Shown: positions 23,749-36,051 of the stretch, one piece after another | How positions within the stretch are numbered: position 1 is the first letter of the stretch | Layout of the letters: each line of letters starts with the position of its first letter | Assembly (NCBI GenBank): GCA_028023455.1 | Contig: JAQFVV010012420.1 | Location: 7,705,194 to 7,769,193, forward strand | Reading direction: 5' to 3' | Source: Epiperipatus broadwayi | Lineage: Eukaryota > Onychophora > Udeonychophora > Euonychophora > Peripatidae | DNA: 64,000 nucleotides | The notes under the pieces: model-generated | Database searches by the model: none | Told to the model about the DNA's origin: nothing | Seen by the model: only the letters and a program-made list of their open reading frames with translations | Made by a program: the position numbers and the translations under genes

Positions 23749-24175
23749 AGCAAGTTTTAACTTGTGTTTTTTTATTTTTCATAAATGTACCTTTGAGGTC
23801 TTTCTTGCAATGATATATATTGCAGAGGCTTCTACTATGTGGTGATGCTGAACTGAGATCAGACCCATGTAGCTATCTGGCTTGCTATGCTGAGTTTGAA
23901 GACATTACATGTCTAAAAGATTCATGCTTGCAAGCTGAATAGAAAAATGCTCAGGGTTTGTGTTTAGATCTATTTTCTTATTCCTGTCCTTCACTGATGA
24001 TAGCAAATAGCTTGAAATCATGATCTGAAGGTGGAACTAAAGTTAGAGATAGTGAATGCTTGCTCTGACATTTATGTAAACAAACCACGCTTGATGGTGT
24101 TTTTGGTAGAATGCCATCTATTGTCATAAATACAAGCGTTAGCAAGTTTTAACTTGTTTTTTTGTTTTTCATATA
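23749..24175 (+). mobile_element. Retrozyme-like unit (392-bp period) with hammerhead-like motif
   Basis: agcaagttttaacttg begins at 23749 and again at 24141 and is followed both times by a T-rich stretch and ttttcata. The locus is therefore one 392-bp unit plus about 35 bp of a second, set in an AT microsatellite. There is no coding capacity. A hammerhead-like fold lies at 23981-24036. A segment at about 23840-23870 (gctgaactgagatcagaccc) resembles part of the 456-bp units at 36-37 kb, so the two families may be distantly related. Non-coding hammerhead units in partial tandem are what is described for metazoan retrozymes; the assignment is inference. Confidence 0.65.
23981..24036 (+). ncRNA. 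Hammerhead ribozyme-like motif (type I, minimal)
   Basis: In order: stem I strand CCTTCA (23988-23993), core CTGATGA (23994-24000), stem II AGC-aaata-GCT flanked by a T-T mismatch, core GAAA (24014-24017), self-complementary stem III ATCATGAT (24017-24024), cleavage-site C at 24025, and stem I partner TGAAGG (24026-24031). An outer stem TTCC (23981-23984) pairs with GGAA (24033-24036) across an internal loop. Both core boxes match the CUGANGA/GAAA consensus exactly. The self-complementary stem III suggests it would act as a dimer. The short stem II with a mismatch next to the core is the main weakness. Confidence 0.7.
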
Positions 24176-26639
24176 TATATACATGAGTCTGTGTTTAACA
24201 AGTGATTGTGCAATGTGGCAATCTATTGTAGAAAGAATAAATTTCATTACTATGTCACCAATCTTATAAAAATTATGTTCAAACCAATTGCAAGATCAGT
24301 CTTATATAATTTCTTCATATTAAATTACCTTTAATTCTATCTATCATCAATACATAAATGTATTAATATGTGGTGCAGAGATTCCAGATATTTTCCATTA
24401 TGTTTACAACTCAGGTTTGAACGTTGCTAAGGAAAATTTAATTTTTTTAGATTCTAATCAGGATATTCTTTTTCAAACAACCTGTAATAAATTAGATAAC
24501 TATTTAATATTCTCTATATTTAGTTAGCCAATAAAGTCAAAGATAAAAAAAATCTGTTAAAAATATCAATATTAATAAATTAACAACTTTGCTGAATTAG
24601 AATTTTTTTACTGTTTTTCTACGAGATGCTATTAGACTGATTATACTATGTAATGGCTGTCCTTCATGACATATTAATATTTTATAACTCAATAATTAAA
24701 AGTACAGAATTAATTCCACTGAAAAAATTTCTGTTTGGTTAATTAAATGGAACTGTCATGCCTCATGTGCAATTTTAATATTCAGATATAACATAATTCC
24801 TAATGTTGAAATATAGTATTTTTATTTTAGACCTTTAGCAATTTCTTTTAATTAAAACATTACAAGTAAATTTATCTTACATTTACAAGATTTTCTTAGT
24901 TTTGTGTATTTTAATGATTGAACTCTTATTTTCTATTTTGTTTTTTCTACTTTTAGAGTTTGTTAAAAATATGAATTCAATCAGAAAAATTAATCTAAAA
25001 AATAAATTTGCAAATTAAAAAAAAATGCAAAGCAAAAGATTCACTTTAGTTTCTAGGGTGGAAATGTATTACAATGAATAAATATTAATTATCCAAAACC
25101 CAGTATATTTAATGCATACTCTAATAAAACATAACTTCAAAACTTTCTTAAAATGTTAAAATTAAACTCAAAATTACAAAAACACAACAATAAAGATAAT
25201 ATTAGCATTGACAGATGGAGACTCCATCTCATTTTCTCTCCGATACCAGTAAATTGTCATTTGATTATTTTTCTGTTAAAACACTACTATGTTCTAATAA
25301 AATTTAATAAAAATGTAATACATTTTTATTTAAGAACAAATAATTAATAATTTTAGAATAATTAAATAGTAAAAAGATAAATACATTATATATAAACTTA
25401 TTGTTTTAATTTTATAATATACACAAAAATCAATTCAATGCATTTTCAGTAGCATATTTTCACCCCTTCACATTGTGGATAAATTTTCTCTTTTTGTTTC
25501 AGATTGGCTTTACCATTTTTCTGTATTCTTATATTTTATCTCCAATATCTCCTATTATTTAGATATTCTAATTAAAATCATTAATAATAAAAAAAATATT
25601 TCAATTAAAATTTTTATTGTTAACAGTATAAAATAAATTCCTGCCATTAAAACAATACATTATTGACACCTGCATCAATGGATGAGTGGCATAATAATCA
25701 GTAAATAGTCAATGGTTGATACTTTTTATACTTTATCTATATATATTATTGGAAAATTTGATCAAATATGTTTTATTAAATTATATTTTTTAATAAACAA
25801 AAACTTATTCACTATTTTATTGTTATATTTTTAAAAACTTCATTAACTGCAAAAATCTTCATAATTAAAATAATTTTAAAAATAGAATATCAACTTTACA
25901 AATGAAAAAAGAAGTAATAAAAGAAACAAATAGTAACAAGTAACCAAAATAAAAAAAACTTTTTTATTTTTATTTTCAGGCTAATAAATATATTTAATAA
26001 AAAAAAACTCCATTAAATCTGTACATTTAAGACAAATTTTAATAAAATATAAGTTTACATAAAATATTTTTGAAACATTAAAAATCAAAAACATAATAAA
26101 ATAATGTTGGTGCTTCCTGTTTGAGATCAATTTAATTTTTGTTAATTAATTTTCTGCTAAAAAGTAAATGTATTCAAACAAAACCTGTTTATATACATTG
26201 TATACTTACTAAGAAACAAATATGTAATTTTTTTTACAAAAAATAATAATTAAAAATATACAATGTATAAACTTATTATATTCTTTTTTAGAATATCAAA
26301 ATATTGTGTTGGGCAATCATTGAAGTGTATTTTCTCCTCAGAAGATATTTGGATTACTGGTACCTGTTTACATTTATGTAATCATTTAAGTAATTCAAGA
26401 CTTTTTTTAAATTAAATTTTTCCTATTGTTTGCATTGAATTTTTCCAATAACATTATTTAAGCCTGATCTCAGTGACAATGAAGTAATTAATTTATGTAC
26501 CAGTAAAGCTAATAAATTGTATATATAGTGCTAATTTGAATCTTTAAGTACAGTCAGCACCAATAAGTTCTGTGAAAATAAATTCCAAAAAAATAACTAG
26601 ACATTTTCAATTTTTTAAAATAATTATCAATATAGTCTT
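24176..26639. other. AT-rich DNA without recognisable gene
   Basis: An open stretch near 24365-24530 (plus) reads plausibly as protein but has no motif I recognise and a length expected by chance. No other signal. Confidence 0.5.
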
Positions 26640-27480
26640 TATCTTAACCTTGAACTTATTTCATCCATATGGCAGAGCAAAATCTCAGAAAGGGGACCCA
26701 AAAATAACATGAATAATTCTCTGATATGCATGTCCATTTTAGCATATACTTTTGCTGTTACTTACTTCTTGCAGAAACCCTTCTGTACCAATTTTCTAAA
26801 TTGTGAGGACATGTAGCACAATTTTTTCTAAAGTGCATTTTGTGTATTTGTCAATTTTTGTAATGGCTGAAATGTTTGAATTAACACTGATTTTTTTTAT
26901 GCAAACAGCATTTTTCTCTCTGCTTTAGTTTGTAATGGTCAGACATTTTGCAAGTTCTGAAACATTGATGTGATAAAATGTAAACATCCCATTTTGTGCA
27001 AAGAAAAGGGTGCAATCTTCACCCAGCAGTGCCATCTCTCAAAGCCTTGAGTGTAAAACACTTTTTAATTAAATTCAGCATGATCCAGGTTATCTATCAC
27101 CCACATTTTCCTGATCTCACATCACCCATTTTTTTTTTTGCAAACTTAAAACTGGGAAAAGGGGAGGGGACAACAGAATCATTAAAATGCATCACTTTGC
27201 AAATGTTTTTGTTTTATTTGAAAGTGACAAACAGATTTAGATCAGTGCATTGCATTAAATAGGCTATACTTTTTAAAGTGATTTAATTTGCAACACCTAA
27301 AAATAAATATACAATTTTTATTACAAAATTTTGTTTATTTTTGGGTACCCTTGTGTACATAAATTTTAAAAATAACCATCACTCATCAAGTGATCTAGAG
27401 TCATAAAAATCTGAATCTCCACACCTGATTTTTGCCAATTTAATATTTTTCAGTATGTCCCTATCTCACAAGATAATGAC
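26640..27480. other. Less AT-rich, higher-complexity stretch, unclassified
   Basis: This stretch is less repetitive and richer in G+C than its surroundings. The 88-codon frame at 26996-27262 (plus) has no recognisable domain. It could be an old repeat or a non-coding exon; I cannot tell which. Confidence 0.35.
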
Positions 27481-27791
27481 TGGTTTCTAACCAATTTAAC
27501 ATATTATGAAATGGTGAATAATTTTTTGTATAGAGTTTTTTCAAATTTTTAAAATTATTTATCAGTGCAGCTACTTATTTCATGCTTCATCATATTGAAA
27601 CCATTACCATTATAAAAATTCAAGACCACATTATTTCACTATATATTCATTTTATGAGCAATATTAATCTCTCACATGAACTAAAAGTAAAATCATTTGG
27701 AACTCCATTTCCATGATGACAGCTTCACATTTTTTTTATTACACTGCTCTTGGGGACTTAAGTTATAAACTAGACTTGTTTTCTAATGAGA
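27481..27791. other. AT-rich spacer
   Basis: No gene or repeat recognised. Confidence 0.5.
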
Positions 27792-27909
27792 TTTTTTTAA
27801 TGTGTCAAAGCGTCGGCCAGGAAGCAAACTCTGGGACAACTGCTTGTAAGACAGCTGTGGTAACCACTTGACCATCAGATAGCTGTGCTAACCACTCGGC
27901 CACCAATGC
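27792..27909 (-). mobile_element. tRNA-derived SINE (family 1) with partly duplicated head
   Basis: Minus-strand head gcattggtggccgagtggt, tRNA-like region and short body ending in an A-tail (poly-T at about 27792-27798). The tRNA-like head is partly doubled: agctgtggtaaccac (27853) is followed by agctgtgctaaccac (27881). The body resembles that of the copy at 3621 (gtgtcaaagcgtcggcc versus gtgtcatagcatcggcc). Confidence 0.8.
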
Positions 27910-28539
27910 TGTGATGTATTGTCAATAAAAAAAAGTAATTACCATCTTTAAAATCCTAAAAAATACCATCCACAAAATACTTAAAATAAAATGTTATCAA
28001 TTACAAATAAAAAGAGAAATCAAGATTATTTTCAATACTATACCCAAAATTAATAACTAAATACAATTTTTAATTATTATTCAGTAAACTCATTTTACCT
28101 CTCAGAAACAATTAGTAAAAGATATCAATATATATATAGCCCTCGTTGTATTTGTTTTTAAAAATGATTTTATTAATTAATAATTTTTAATATTAATCTC
28201 TACAAATAACAATCACTTAAGACATTCATTTACATAGCCTATTGTTATCAAAAATGTCACTAATTACTATAAGTAAACAAAAAAAGATAAAATGAAAAGG
28301 TGGAATTTTCATGTAAAAATCTATAAAATTTGGCCCAATGGGCAGAATATGTCCCTTCCCTATATCTTTTTAAGTTGTTCTGAATTCAAAAGTTATAATT
28401 AGTTTAAAATGACTTAATGAATCTAATATGATAATGCATAATGTTTGGAAATATTCATTCATATTACTCTTAAAAGTAAAAAAAATATGCTAAATTAAAA
28501 ATACTCTCACAGATAATAATAAAAATTTTCTATTTACTG
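27910..28539. other. AT-rich DNA without recognisable gene
   Basis: No gene or repeat recognised. Confidence 0.5.
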
Positions 28540-28755
28540 ATGATTGTTAGAATGGTCTGGTTAGTTAGAGCATCATCTTCTTGAATCTAAAGATCACCAA
28601 TTTAATCTCCATTATGAAAGAAAAGTAATACCCCTTGAAACATTTAACACTAATCATTGTTATTACTTACTGTTGAATGTGTTTAGAAAATATAAATTTT
28701 GTATTTTTGTCTAAAAAGTAGTTAACAATTCAACTAGATGATGAAAATGGTCTAA
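28540..28755 (+). mobile_element. SINE-like family 2 copy with tRNA-like head
   Basis: The head tggtctggttagttagagca matches an A box. It is followed by an anticodon-arm-like segment and a degraded B box (accaatttaatctcc). The body cattgttattacttactgtt and gttgaatgtgtttagaaa and the end gatgatgaaaatggtc match the copy at 12060-12365. It shows the family structure in one piece: tRNA head plus an imperfect-hairpin tail. Confidence 0.7.
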
Positions 28756-28756
28756 C

Positions 28757-28805
28757 ACAGTGATTCTTAATATATGGTATGTGTACCACTGGTAGTGTGT
28801 GATGG
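28757..28805 (+). repeat. Possible hAT terminal fragment
   Basis: cagtgattcttaatatatgg followed by gtaccactggtagtg resembles the start of many hAT elements (cagtggttctc...). The other end was not found, so this is at best a solo end. Confidence 0.35.
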
Positions 28806-29811
28806 ATTAACAAGTGTTGTGTGAAAGATAAAATATTTTTGAAACAATATACTGTAACAGGCATACATCTGTTACATTATTTATTTTAAAAATTTAGACA
28901 TTAGAAATAAAGTTTGCAAATAAAAATTTGTTTTTTTAAAAATTGAAAATTAAAAGACATCTAAATTTTATATATATAAAATCGCACAGATGAAAAAAAT
29001 TATTAAAAGAAAACTTTATTAAGAAAAAGAAAAAGTTTTAAAACTAAATATTAAGAAAAAGACTTGAAAGATTTAAAGATAAAAAGAATGTACAATAAAT
29101 TAATTAATGTTATTGTAAAATGGAAATGATTATTAATTAGTCCAAGTGAACTAGCCCTTGAGCATTTAAAATATATAAGAAAAGGTCATATAGGAGAGAA
29201 AAAACAATAGAAACTAATAGCCAATAAAAGAAATCCCTCAGGAAATGGACCAGAATGAAAAGATCATCATCGTCATGACATAATGTCCACTGGATCCGAA
29301 AGTTTATTATAAAAGGAAAGAGATGTGAATTAGAAAGGGAGATATGTGTTAAGTCAGAGAGAGTTGGAAGAGAAGGGATTGAAAGATGCACTTTCAATTC
29401 CTTCAGTTGTTCTAAAAAAAAATGAAACATCGTTTTCCCATATTGCAGACTATAGGACATCTGGGCCCGGCAATTAAATACCAGCTACAATAAAGGACCA
29501 ACGGCTAACTGGATACCAATCTCTTCAGGACGGCATGGGAATTCACGTTCAAAATTACAAGCAACTACAAAAATGGGCCTTTTTAAAACCGTAAGAACTT
29601 TAGAAAATTCGTGAACATTAAATATAAAACTTTCCCAGTATTTAAATTATAGCAATAGTATTGCCTATCTAACCAAACTAAATTTGTTAATTGTTTTATT
29701 GAATGTATTATTTGTTTGTTAAATCATTTCCATTAATTTATTTTCCGTTCTTTTAAGTTTTTGTTATGATTTTTTTTTTGTTAAACAACTTTTAAAAAAA
29801 AAGAGAAAAAT
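28806..29811. other. Unclassified sequence; long minus-strand open frame
   Basis: The minus-strand frame 29137-29460 (107 codons) has no recognisable domain. Its plus-strand complement is purine-rich, which suppresses stops on the opposite strand. Composition shifts toward G+C at 29460-29580. No family could be assigned. Confidence 0.4.
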
Positions 29812-30780
29812 GTTAAATTCGAATCGGGCGTGAATGGCTGCATAGATTCGTAAAGTTATGTTAGTTTAAGGGAGGGTAAATCTTAGGTTATTTGTTTCGT
29901 GGTTGGATTGGGTCAGTGGATTGGATATATTGGTGTAATTAGTAAATGTAGTATGAGGTCCGCTATGTGCAGGATCGCATTATATGCCGCACACCCCCTG
30001 TTTGCCTATGAAATGGGATAGTAAGATGGAAAACACAGTCCCTTCCTATGGAGTTTTTTTATTGCTCTTCTCGTCAGACAGATGTAGTATTCCTGTCTAG
30101 ACGAGAGTCAATGTCTACTATAACCATGCTGTTCAGATGTACATTCCTGACAGTATGGTATTTGTGCTGTTGTTATTCATGCTGCATTGAATACATTGAT
30201 ATATAAGGTGGATTGACATTGGTTTAACTGCGAACTTTTGGCCTAAGGTTAAATAAGGGATAGAATATTTTCTTTTCAAATACAATCTATGTAGTCTATT
30301 CATACTTGACACTTTAATAAAATATTAAATTCAACTGTGCGAACTTAGAAAATAAAAGTTTAAACGTAAATTAAATTCTAAAAATCAAAGTTAAAATGTA
30401 AGTTAAATTTTAAAATAAAAGTGATTCTAAAATGATTCAATTGACATTGGTTTAACTGCGAACTTTTGGCCTAAGGTTAAATAAGGGATAGAATATTTTC
30501 TTTTCAAATACAATCTATGTAGTCTATTCATACTTGACACTTTAATAAAATATTAAATTCAACTGTGCGAACTTAGAAAATAAAAGTTTAAACGTAAATT
30601 AAATTCTAAAAATCAAAGTTAAAATGTAAGTTAAATTTTAAAATAAAAGTGATTCTAAAATGATTCAAAATTTATATGTGCGTAAATAAGTGTTTGTGTG
30701 TTAATTACTGGTAGTGGCTTCTTTTATTTATTTTTTAATTGAAATATTATTAGATAAGAATTTATATTTTATAAATCTCT
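29812..30780 (+). repeat. Dispersed LTR-like repeat, copy 1, with internal 228-bp duplication
   Basis: Similar in order to 57170-59140: aatggctgcatag, ttatgttagtttaag, tattcctgtctagacgagag, cattcctgacagtatggt and tatgtagtctattcatac recur there in diverged form. It starts near tgttaaattcgaatcg. It has no coding capacity and is about 0.75 kb without its duplication, which would fit a solo LTR, but I could not confirm TG..CA ends or a target duplication. Confidence 0.55.
30212..30667 (+). repeat. Perfect 228-bp tandem duplication
   Basis: 30212-30439 and 30440-30667 are identical as far as I can read, both running from attgacattggtttaactg to aaaatgattca. The other copy of the host repeat (58.9 kb) has the segment once, so the duplication is local and recent, or an assembly artefact. 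Confidence 0.92.
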
Positions 30781-30810
30781 GCGTCTCACTGAGCTAGTGG
30801 CATTGGGCTG

Positions 30811-30960
30811 ACGGTCGGAATAAAATATATATAAAATTTTTTTTTCTTACCTTACATATCTGCCTACTATATAAATTTTCTAGGTTCAAATAACCTGGTG
30901 GCATCCTGTAGTGCACATACGGTAAGACTCTCTTGAATATCCGACCGTTATAATACTTAA
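30811..30960. repeat. Short inverted pair around a poly-T stretch
   Basis: gacggtcggaata (30811) and tatccgaccgttata (30938) are reverse complements over 11-12 bases. A T-run and cttaccttacatatctg lie between. It may be a small terminal-inverted-repeat element or a SINE with A-tail; unresolved. Confidence 0.35.
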
Positions 30961-31092
30961 TTAATTTATTCAAATAATGTAAACTGATGCAAAAAAAGAA
31001 ATTAAAATTAGATTTTCATTATATTGATTATTACCTTTGACAGCTCTTGAGCATAGAGAAAAATATTCAGACTTATTATTGCTCTTTAGATT

Positions 31093-31197
31093 ATCTAATG
31101 AGCTTGCCAATAGCTCTTAACAAGCTTTTCAGAATATTCCCAATCAGAGACCAGTTTCTGCTTCTGAAAAGTTATTAAGAGCTATTGCTCATTAGAT
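31093..31197. repeat. Inverted repeat hairpin, about 40-bp arms
   Basis: 31093-31134 and 31162-31197 are reverse complements with one 5-6-base gap (atctaatgagc and gctcattagat, ttcagaa and ttctgaa), around a 27-base loop. It may be a small palindromic element. Confidence 0.75.
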
Positions 31198-33442
31198 AAC
31201 ATTTGTAATACAAGCTTGTTAAATTAAGTCATGTGATATATGACTTTATTTCTTTGCAATTATATTCTTTTGCTCTGTAGGTTATATGCCAAAAGTACTA
31301 TACTTCACAATTGCCAGTGCAGTGTTTTTTAAACTGATTTTATAGGTAAGTTTGGAGTTTGCTATAATGGTAATTATGTTTTGGTTATCAAAAAATTAAA
31401 ACAAATATTTTATATTTGCTGAACTATTTCTTTTTTTATTTATTTTGATACTGAAATTTTTTTTAAAGAAGAAATTTTGATAATTTTTGTATGGAACATG
31501 AACTCTAAAAGCTTGAATACAGCTGGTCCAATACATAATTATAATTAAATGTTACTATCATAGATTTTTAAATAATTATTTAATTCATAAATATTTTTAA
31601 TAAATAGCTTTGTATTATTTCTATTTGATTTCAAGCCATATCATGGATTCCAACTTGGCAGATAATAGCTAAGCACACCCACATATATACATGATTGTGT
31701 ATACATACTGCAGTTGCATTGTGTAAAATATATTTAAGATTAAAATTAATTTTTTATTCAGTTCTATTTTTTTTTATATTTTAGTTACGAAATTTTTCCA
31801 ATTGAAGAAATAATTAAACTCTGGTATGGAGATCACAAAAAGCATCTCGTAAAATGACATTTTTTTTCCATTCATTTTGTCTATAGAACCGTGTTTCTCA
31901 ACTGCTGCAGACCAATAAATTTTTTAATTTGTTTATTATGAACCAAATGAAGTGTTGAACAAAAAAAATGGACGAAGAGGTGGGTGTTTTTGTAGTAATA
32001 TATAATTATTGCAGTGTTTAACAAATTTAATATATATGTATATATTTTCAAAGAATGATTAAAAAAAAACAGAATAACTGACAAAACTATATGAAAGTAA
32101 ACTAACTAACAAAGCATCAAACTAATAAACAAAATCTGAAGAAAAACAAAGAAAATATTTAAATAACAGCGAACATCATTATAATTATTAAATTAAAAAC
32201 TAATACTATTGTTACTGATTTTTGTCAGTAATTAGCTTATCAATTCCTGGAGATATATTTGTGATTCAGAAAACTGGGTTTATTAATAAACGATTTCTTT
32301 CTTTTGATTTTAAGACTGTTGTTGCTAAAAAATATTGATACACATTAGTATGTGTCAAAAATAGCAACAACACTTTTAAGGCTCTTTTGTGTATTTCCGG
32401 ATTTTCAGTTTCAGTGCTGCCATGTGGTTAATAAGCACCTTTGTGCAAGATACATTTTAGCACACCTCCTCCTCATTCTGTGAAATAAGATTTGTAAATT
32501 AAAAGACATTTTTTTCCAGCCCTTTTGCAAGGAAAAGTCAAAAATATGATTTTAATCATTTAATGTGTTCAGTAAATACTTCTTCACATGTTTTATTCAT
32601 TTATTTCTATAAAATAAATATGTAGATGAAAACACATACTAAAATAAAACAAATCAATGTTTAAAAAATAATTTTTGAAACAATAATTAAATAATACCTT
32701 AATATTCATGTAAGTGAATTTTTTTTTTCAAAAGTTTGTATAATTATTTTTTGGATAATCCTGCAAAATTGCTAGTGGAGATAGAAAATATCTACTAATA
32801 ACATCATTTTTTAAATATCTAAGTGTTTTTATCATATTTAAAAGAATCACCACACATTCTCATAACAACATTGCACTGCTCCTTTCCCCTTCTTGGGCCA
32901 GATCTGATATTATATAAGTATTATATAATATATAAGTTAATTACTTGATTATTAAAAATATTATGTACATCCAGAATATGATTCTTTGGAATGCTTTGCT
33001 TCTGAGCTCCATCCTGCATAGCAAGGAACAAATATAACCAGGCTTATTTTCATTAATGTTTTTGAATCAATATTTAGATCAACTTTAATCAGCAGGTTAG
33101 TATTTTATTAAAAGTAACCCATTGAAAATCTCTTATGCATAAACATATTCACATTTTCTATTAGAAAAATTATATTCCTTCAATAATAAAATATTTACAT
33201 GATTATTTAATTTTTTAACTATTAAAAATTATAGTTTATTATATGTATTGTTTAATATTTTAAATTTTCATACTTACATGTTTATTGATATAACTTATTC
33301 CACCAAACTAGGTCAATTTTAAATAGCCCATCTGATGTAACTCTTACATTCCATTAGCACTTTTCTTGTTAAAAAAAAGTTATTTGTTTTCCAGATCTAT
33401 TCATTATTTTTAAATCAGTACTTCTCAGACACAAAACTTGTT
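31198..33442. other. AT-rich DNA without recognisable gene
   Basis: No coding signal. gtgtttctcaactgctgcag at 31893 vaguely recalls a hAT end, but no partner was found. Confidence 0.5.
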
Positions 33443-33661
33443 TATCAACAAATTAAAAAAAAATCTTCTCCGTTTTCTTTTCAAAAACTTTATTTTATAT
33501 AACAATACTGAACATATATATAGATTTATATCATTGAAATTGACTGTAAGAAGATAAAAACAGTTGAAACGTTGGAGTTGATATTATATATGTTCAGTAT
33601 TGATATAGAAAATAGAGTTTTTGAAAAGAAAAAGGGGAAATTTTTTTTTAATTTGTTGATA
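33443..33661. repeat. PLE-like inverted repeat pair without coding sequence
   Basis: 33443-33520 and 33585-33661 are about 78-bp reverse complements (tatcaacaaatt and aatttgttgata, aatactgaac and gttcagtatt). The 64-bp centre contains gaagataaaaacagttgaaacgttgg, which ends in the GAAACGTTG motif of PLE terminal repeats and occupies the same position as in the 8.4-10.1 kb element. I infer a PLE relic reduced to its terminal repeats. Confidence 0.65.
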
Positions 33662-34559
33662 TATTTTTAAAAGTAATTAAAATGCCTTGCACTTTATTGT
33701 GTTTATTCATGTTATGTTGGATAATTATAAATAAAGAAAATCTAACATTTGGTTTGTTCTACTAGATACATTTTTTAGACTTTGTCAATAGTGCAGTCAT
33801 GTAGAGGTTTGTATTAAATAATACTGTTACCATGAAATTTGTTAAGAATTAAATATTTTGGCATGCAATATTTTTTTAATTGTTTTTTATTCATTCTGTT
33901 TTCTTTAGATTTGGACCATAGTGTGAATTATGGATCAATTAGAGTTTTTGTTAAAGAACCCATCAAAGGAAAAGCATGTGTAAAAAAATAATATGGTATC
34001 TAAAAATAATATTGTTATTAAAAATTAAAAAAGCTATCTAGTAAAATATATAAAAAGATAATACAGCATAATAAAAAGAAAGATAAGATTTTGAAAACTT
34101 TTCAGTACAACGCAGCATTGGAATTGAACCCAGAACTCAAGCCCTGTAAAATATTATTCATAAAGATAAATTCATGATAGGCAGAATTATTGTAATTATG
34201 AGGCAATATTTTTAAAATAAGTTTTATTTTTAAATAAATTATTATTTATATGTTATTTTTTATATAAATTAGAATATTTAAATAAAATGATTGAGAAATC
34301 TGAAGATTTTTATTTGCATATAAATTTTATTAATTATTGTAATGAAAGAATATTGATCTGTTTGGTTTTGTGCAATGGCAGAATATATATGAAATATATT
34401 TCAAGGCTAGAACAATTGTCTCAATGGATTTAAGGTAAGAAATATTCATCTTATATTTAAATAATAAATATTTACACTCAAAATGTATTTCTAATGATGA
34501 AATGATTTAAAAATGTAAACAATATTATTTACATATAAATTTTATTATCTTGATGACTT
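33662..34559. other. AT-rich DNA without recognisable gene
   Basis: No gene recognised. Confidence 0.5.
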
Positions 34560-35943
34560 GGTGCCTAGTGATGAAGCACTTTTTTGTTTCACACAACTTG
34601 CACACCTGCATTCAGTTAGCCAAAATTGAGTTGTATTTGTTGAATTAATTAATAACTTTAATGTACCACCAACAACATCAACATACTGTTTTTTTCTGTT
34701 CCAAATCAGTTAGGTTATTTTCTTGTTCAATAAATGTTAATTAAAATCCACATATATCAACTTCATTTATTAATTCTGAAAATGAATGAAAGATGTCATA
34801 GTTTTTTCCTTCTACATGCTTGCAACCGTAGTTTTAACTTCTTTTTGACTGTAATACATTTCCTGCAGGTTTAAATTTAGTTCATTTATTAAAGAAAATA
34901 TGTTAGACAAGTAAGCCAATTTAGCAATCCAATTGTTGTTATAAAAAAATATTTCTAATTTTGAAATTTTTGTTTCTGTAAATCTTCCAACTTTTTAATT
35001 CATAAAGTCTTGTTAATATTTTCCCTCTTGACAACCATTGTACATCTGCATGATGTAGTAAAATTTTCATGTCTAGATCCTATTTCATTGCATAAACTTG
35101 AAAATAGTATCGAATTTAGTGTGTTGCATTTAATATAATTTAATATTTTTATCAATTGAATAAGAACATTATTTAAGTCATGAGACAATTTTTAGCAGCT
35201 AAATTCTCATTGTAGTGTATAACACAATGAGAAAAAATCATTTTGTTGTCCTGCTACTTTTACATTTATTTTGCAACTCATGAATGTTTTCCATTTCTCC
35301 ATCAACGCATAATCCAACACAATGTTTCCAATTAAATGGGTTTTTTTTTATGTAAATATCAATAGCTTAAATATGTCTGAATTTTAATTATATGATTAGG
35401 AACTTCAACACAACAAAAAAATTCGTTTACATCATTGATTTCATAAACAACAAAACAAATATAACATAAAAACATGGCTTTATTAGTAACATCTGTAGTT
35501 TCATCTATGGTGGGAATAATGATTTGATTACTTTTTGAATTAATTGATTTTCAACATCAGTCACTAATTTATTAAATCTATAATGAATCATATCTTTAGA
35601 AAATGGCAAAGTTATTATTTTGTTCCCAGAAACCTTACCTAGGATTTCAGAACACACATCTATTAAACATAGTTTAATTAAGTCTTTAAGAATAGAATAC
35701 TATTTTTTTTTTTTTTTTTTTGCATATAACAATCCTTAAATTAACTAAATATGATTCTTTTGCAAAAGGCTTATCAACTAAAATAAATTTTTTAAAAGAG
35801 GATTTTTGTTTTTTAATTCAGTACTTTTATCTAAAAAAAATCCAATGGCTTATTTTGTAGATTTGAAGGTTTAATGTACAAATGATGCATTAACTTTACT
35901 GGCTTAACACATTCATTGGATAAAATTTCTCTGCAAATAACAC
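34560..35943 (-). pseudogene. ZBED5/SCAND3-like hAT transposase (hAT-3), main part
   Basis: Read on the minus strand. QCVICREILSNECVKPVKL near 35935 is a BED-type zinc finger with its C..C pair, then KPLDFF, SYLVNLRIVICKK near 35735, LIKLCLIDVCSEILG near 35665, LPFSKDMIHYRFNKLV, and at 35000-35188 LFSSLCNEIGSRHENF. KLAYLSNIFSLINELNLNLQ follows near 34900. This order (BED finger, SYL.aLRIA, iDVC.E.LG, SLC.eMGs.H, LAYLsDIF..lNeLN) is that of ZBED5, SCAND3 and FAM200-type hAT proteins. Many stops and frameshifts, and a poly-T run at 35702-35722, interrupt it. The N-terminal part lies beyond two insertions, at 37408-37514 and 41305-41395. Confidence 0.82.
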
Positions 35944-36051
35944 ATTGAGATAAGGCAAAACTCTCCATAGAGTAGTGCCACCCTGTGCCAATCAGAGTAA
36001 TCAATGGATGCCAGAAAGCTTGTGCATAAAATCCCTAGCTAATGCCTACTC

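Noticed and set aside
26996-27262. 88-codon frame as a gene
   Set aside because: No domain, no splice or promoter context, and length within chance expectation.
29137-29460. 107-codon minus-strand frame as a membrane protein gene
   Set aside because: The plus strand is purine-rich, which removes stops from the opposite strand. No domain or conserved motif was seen.
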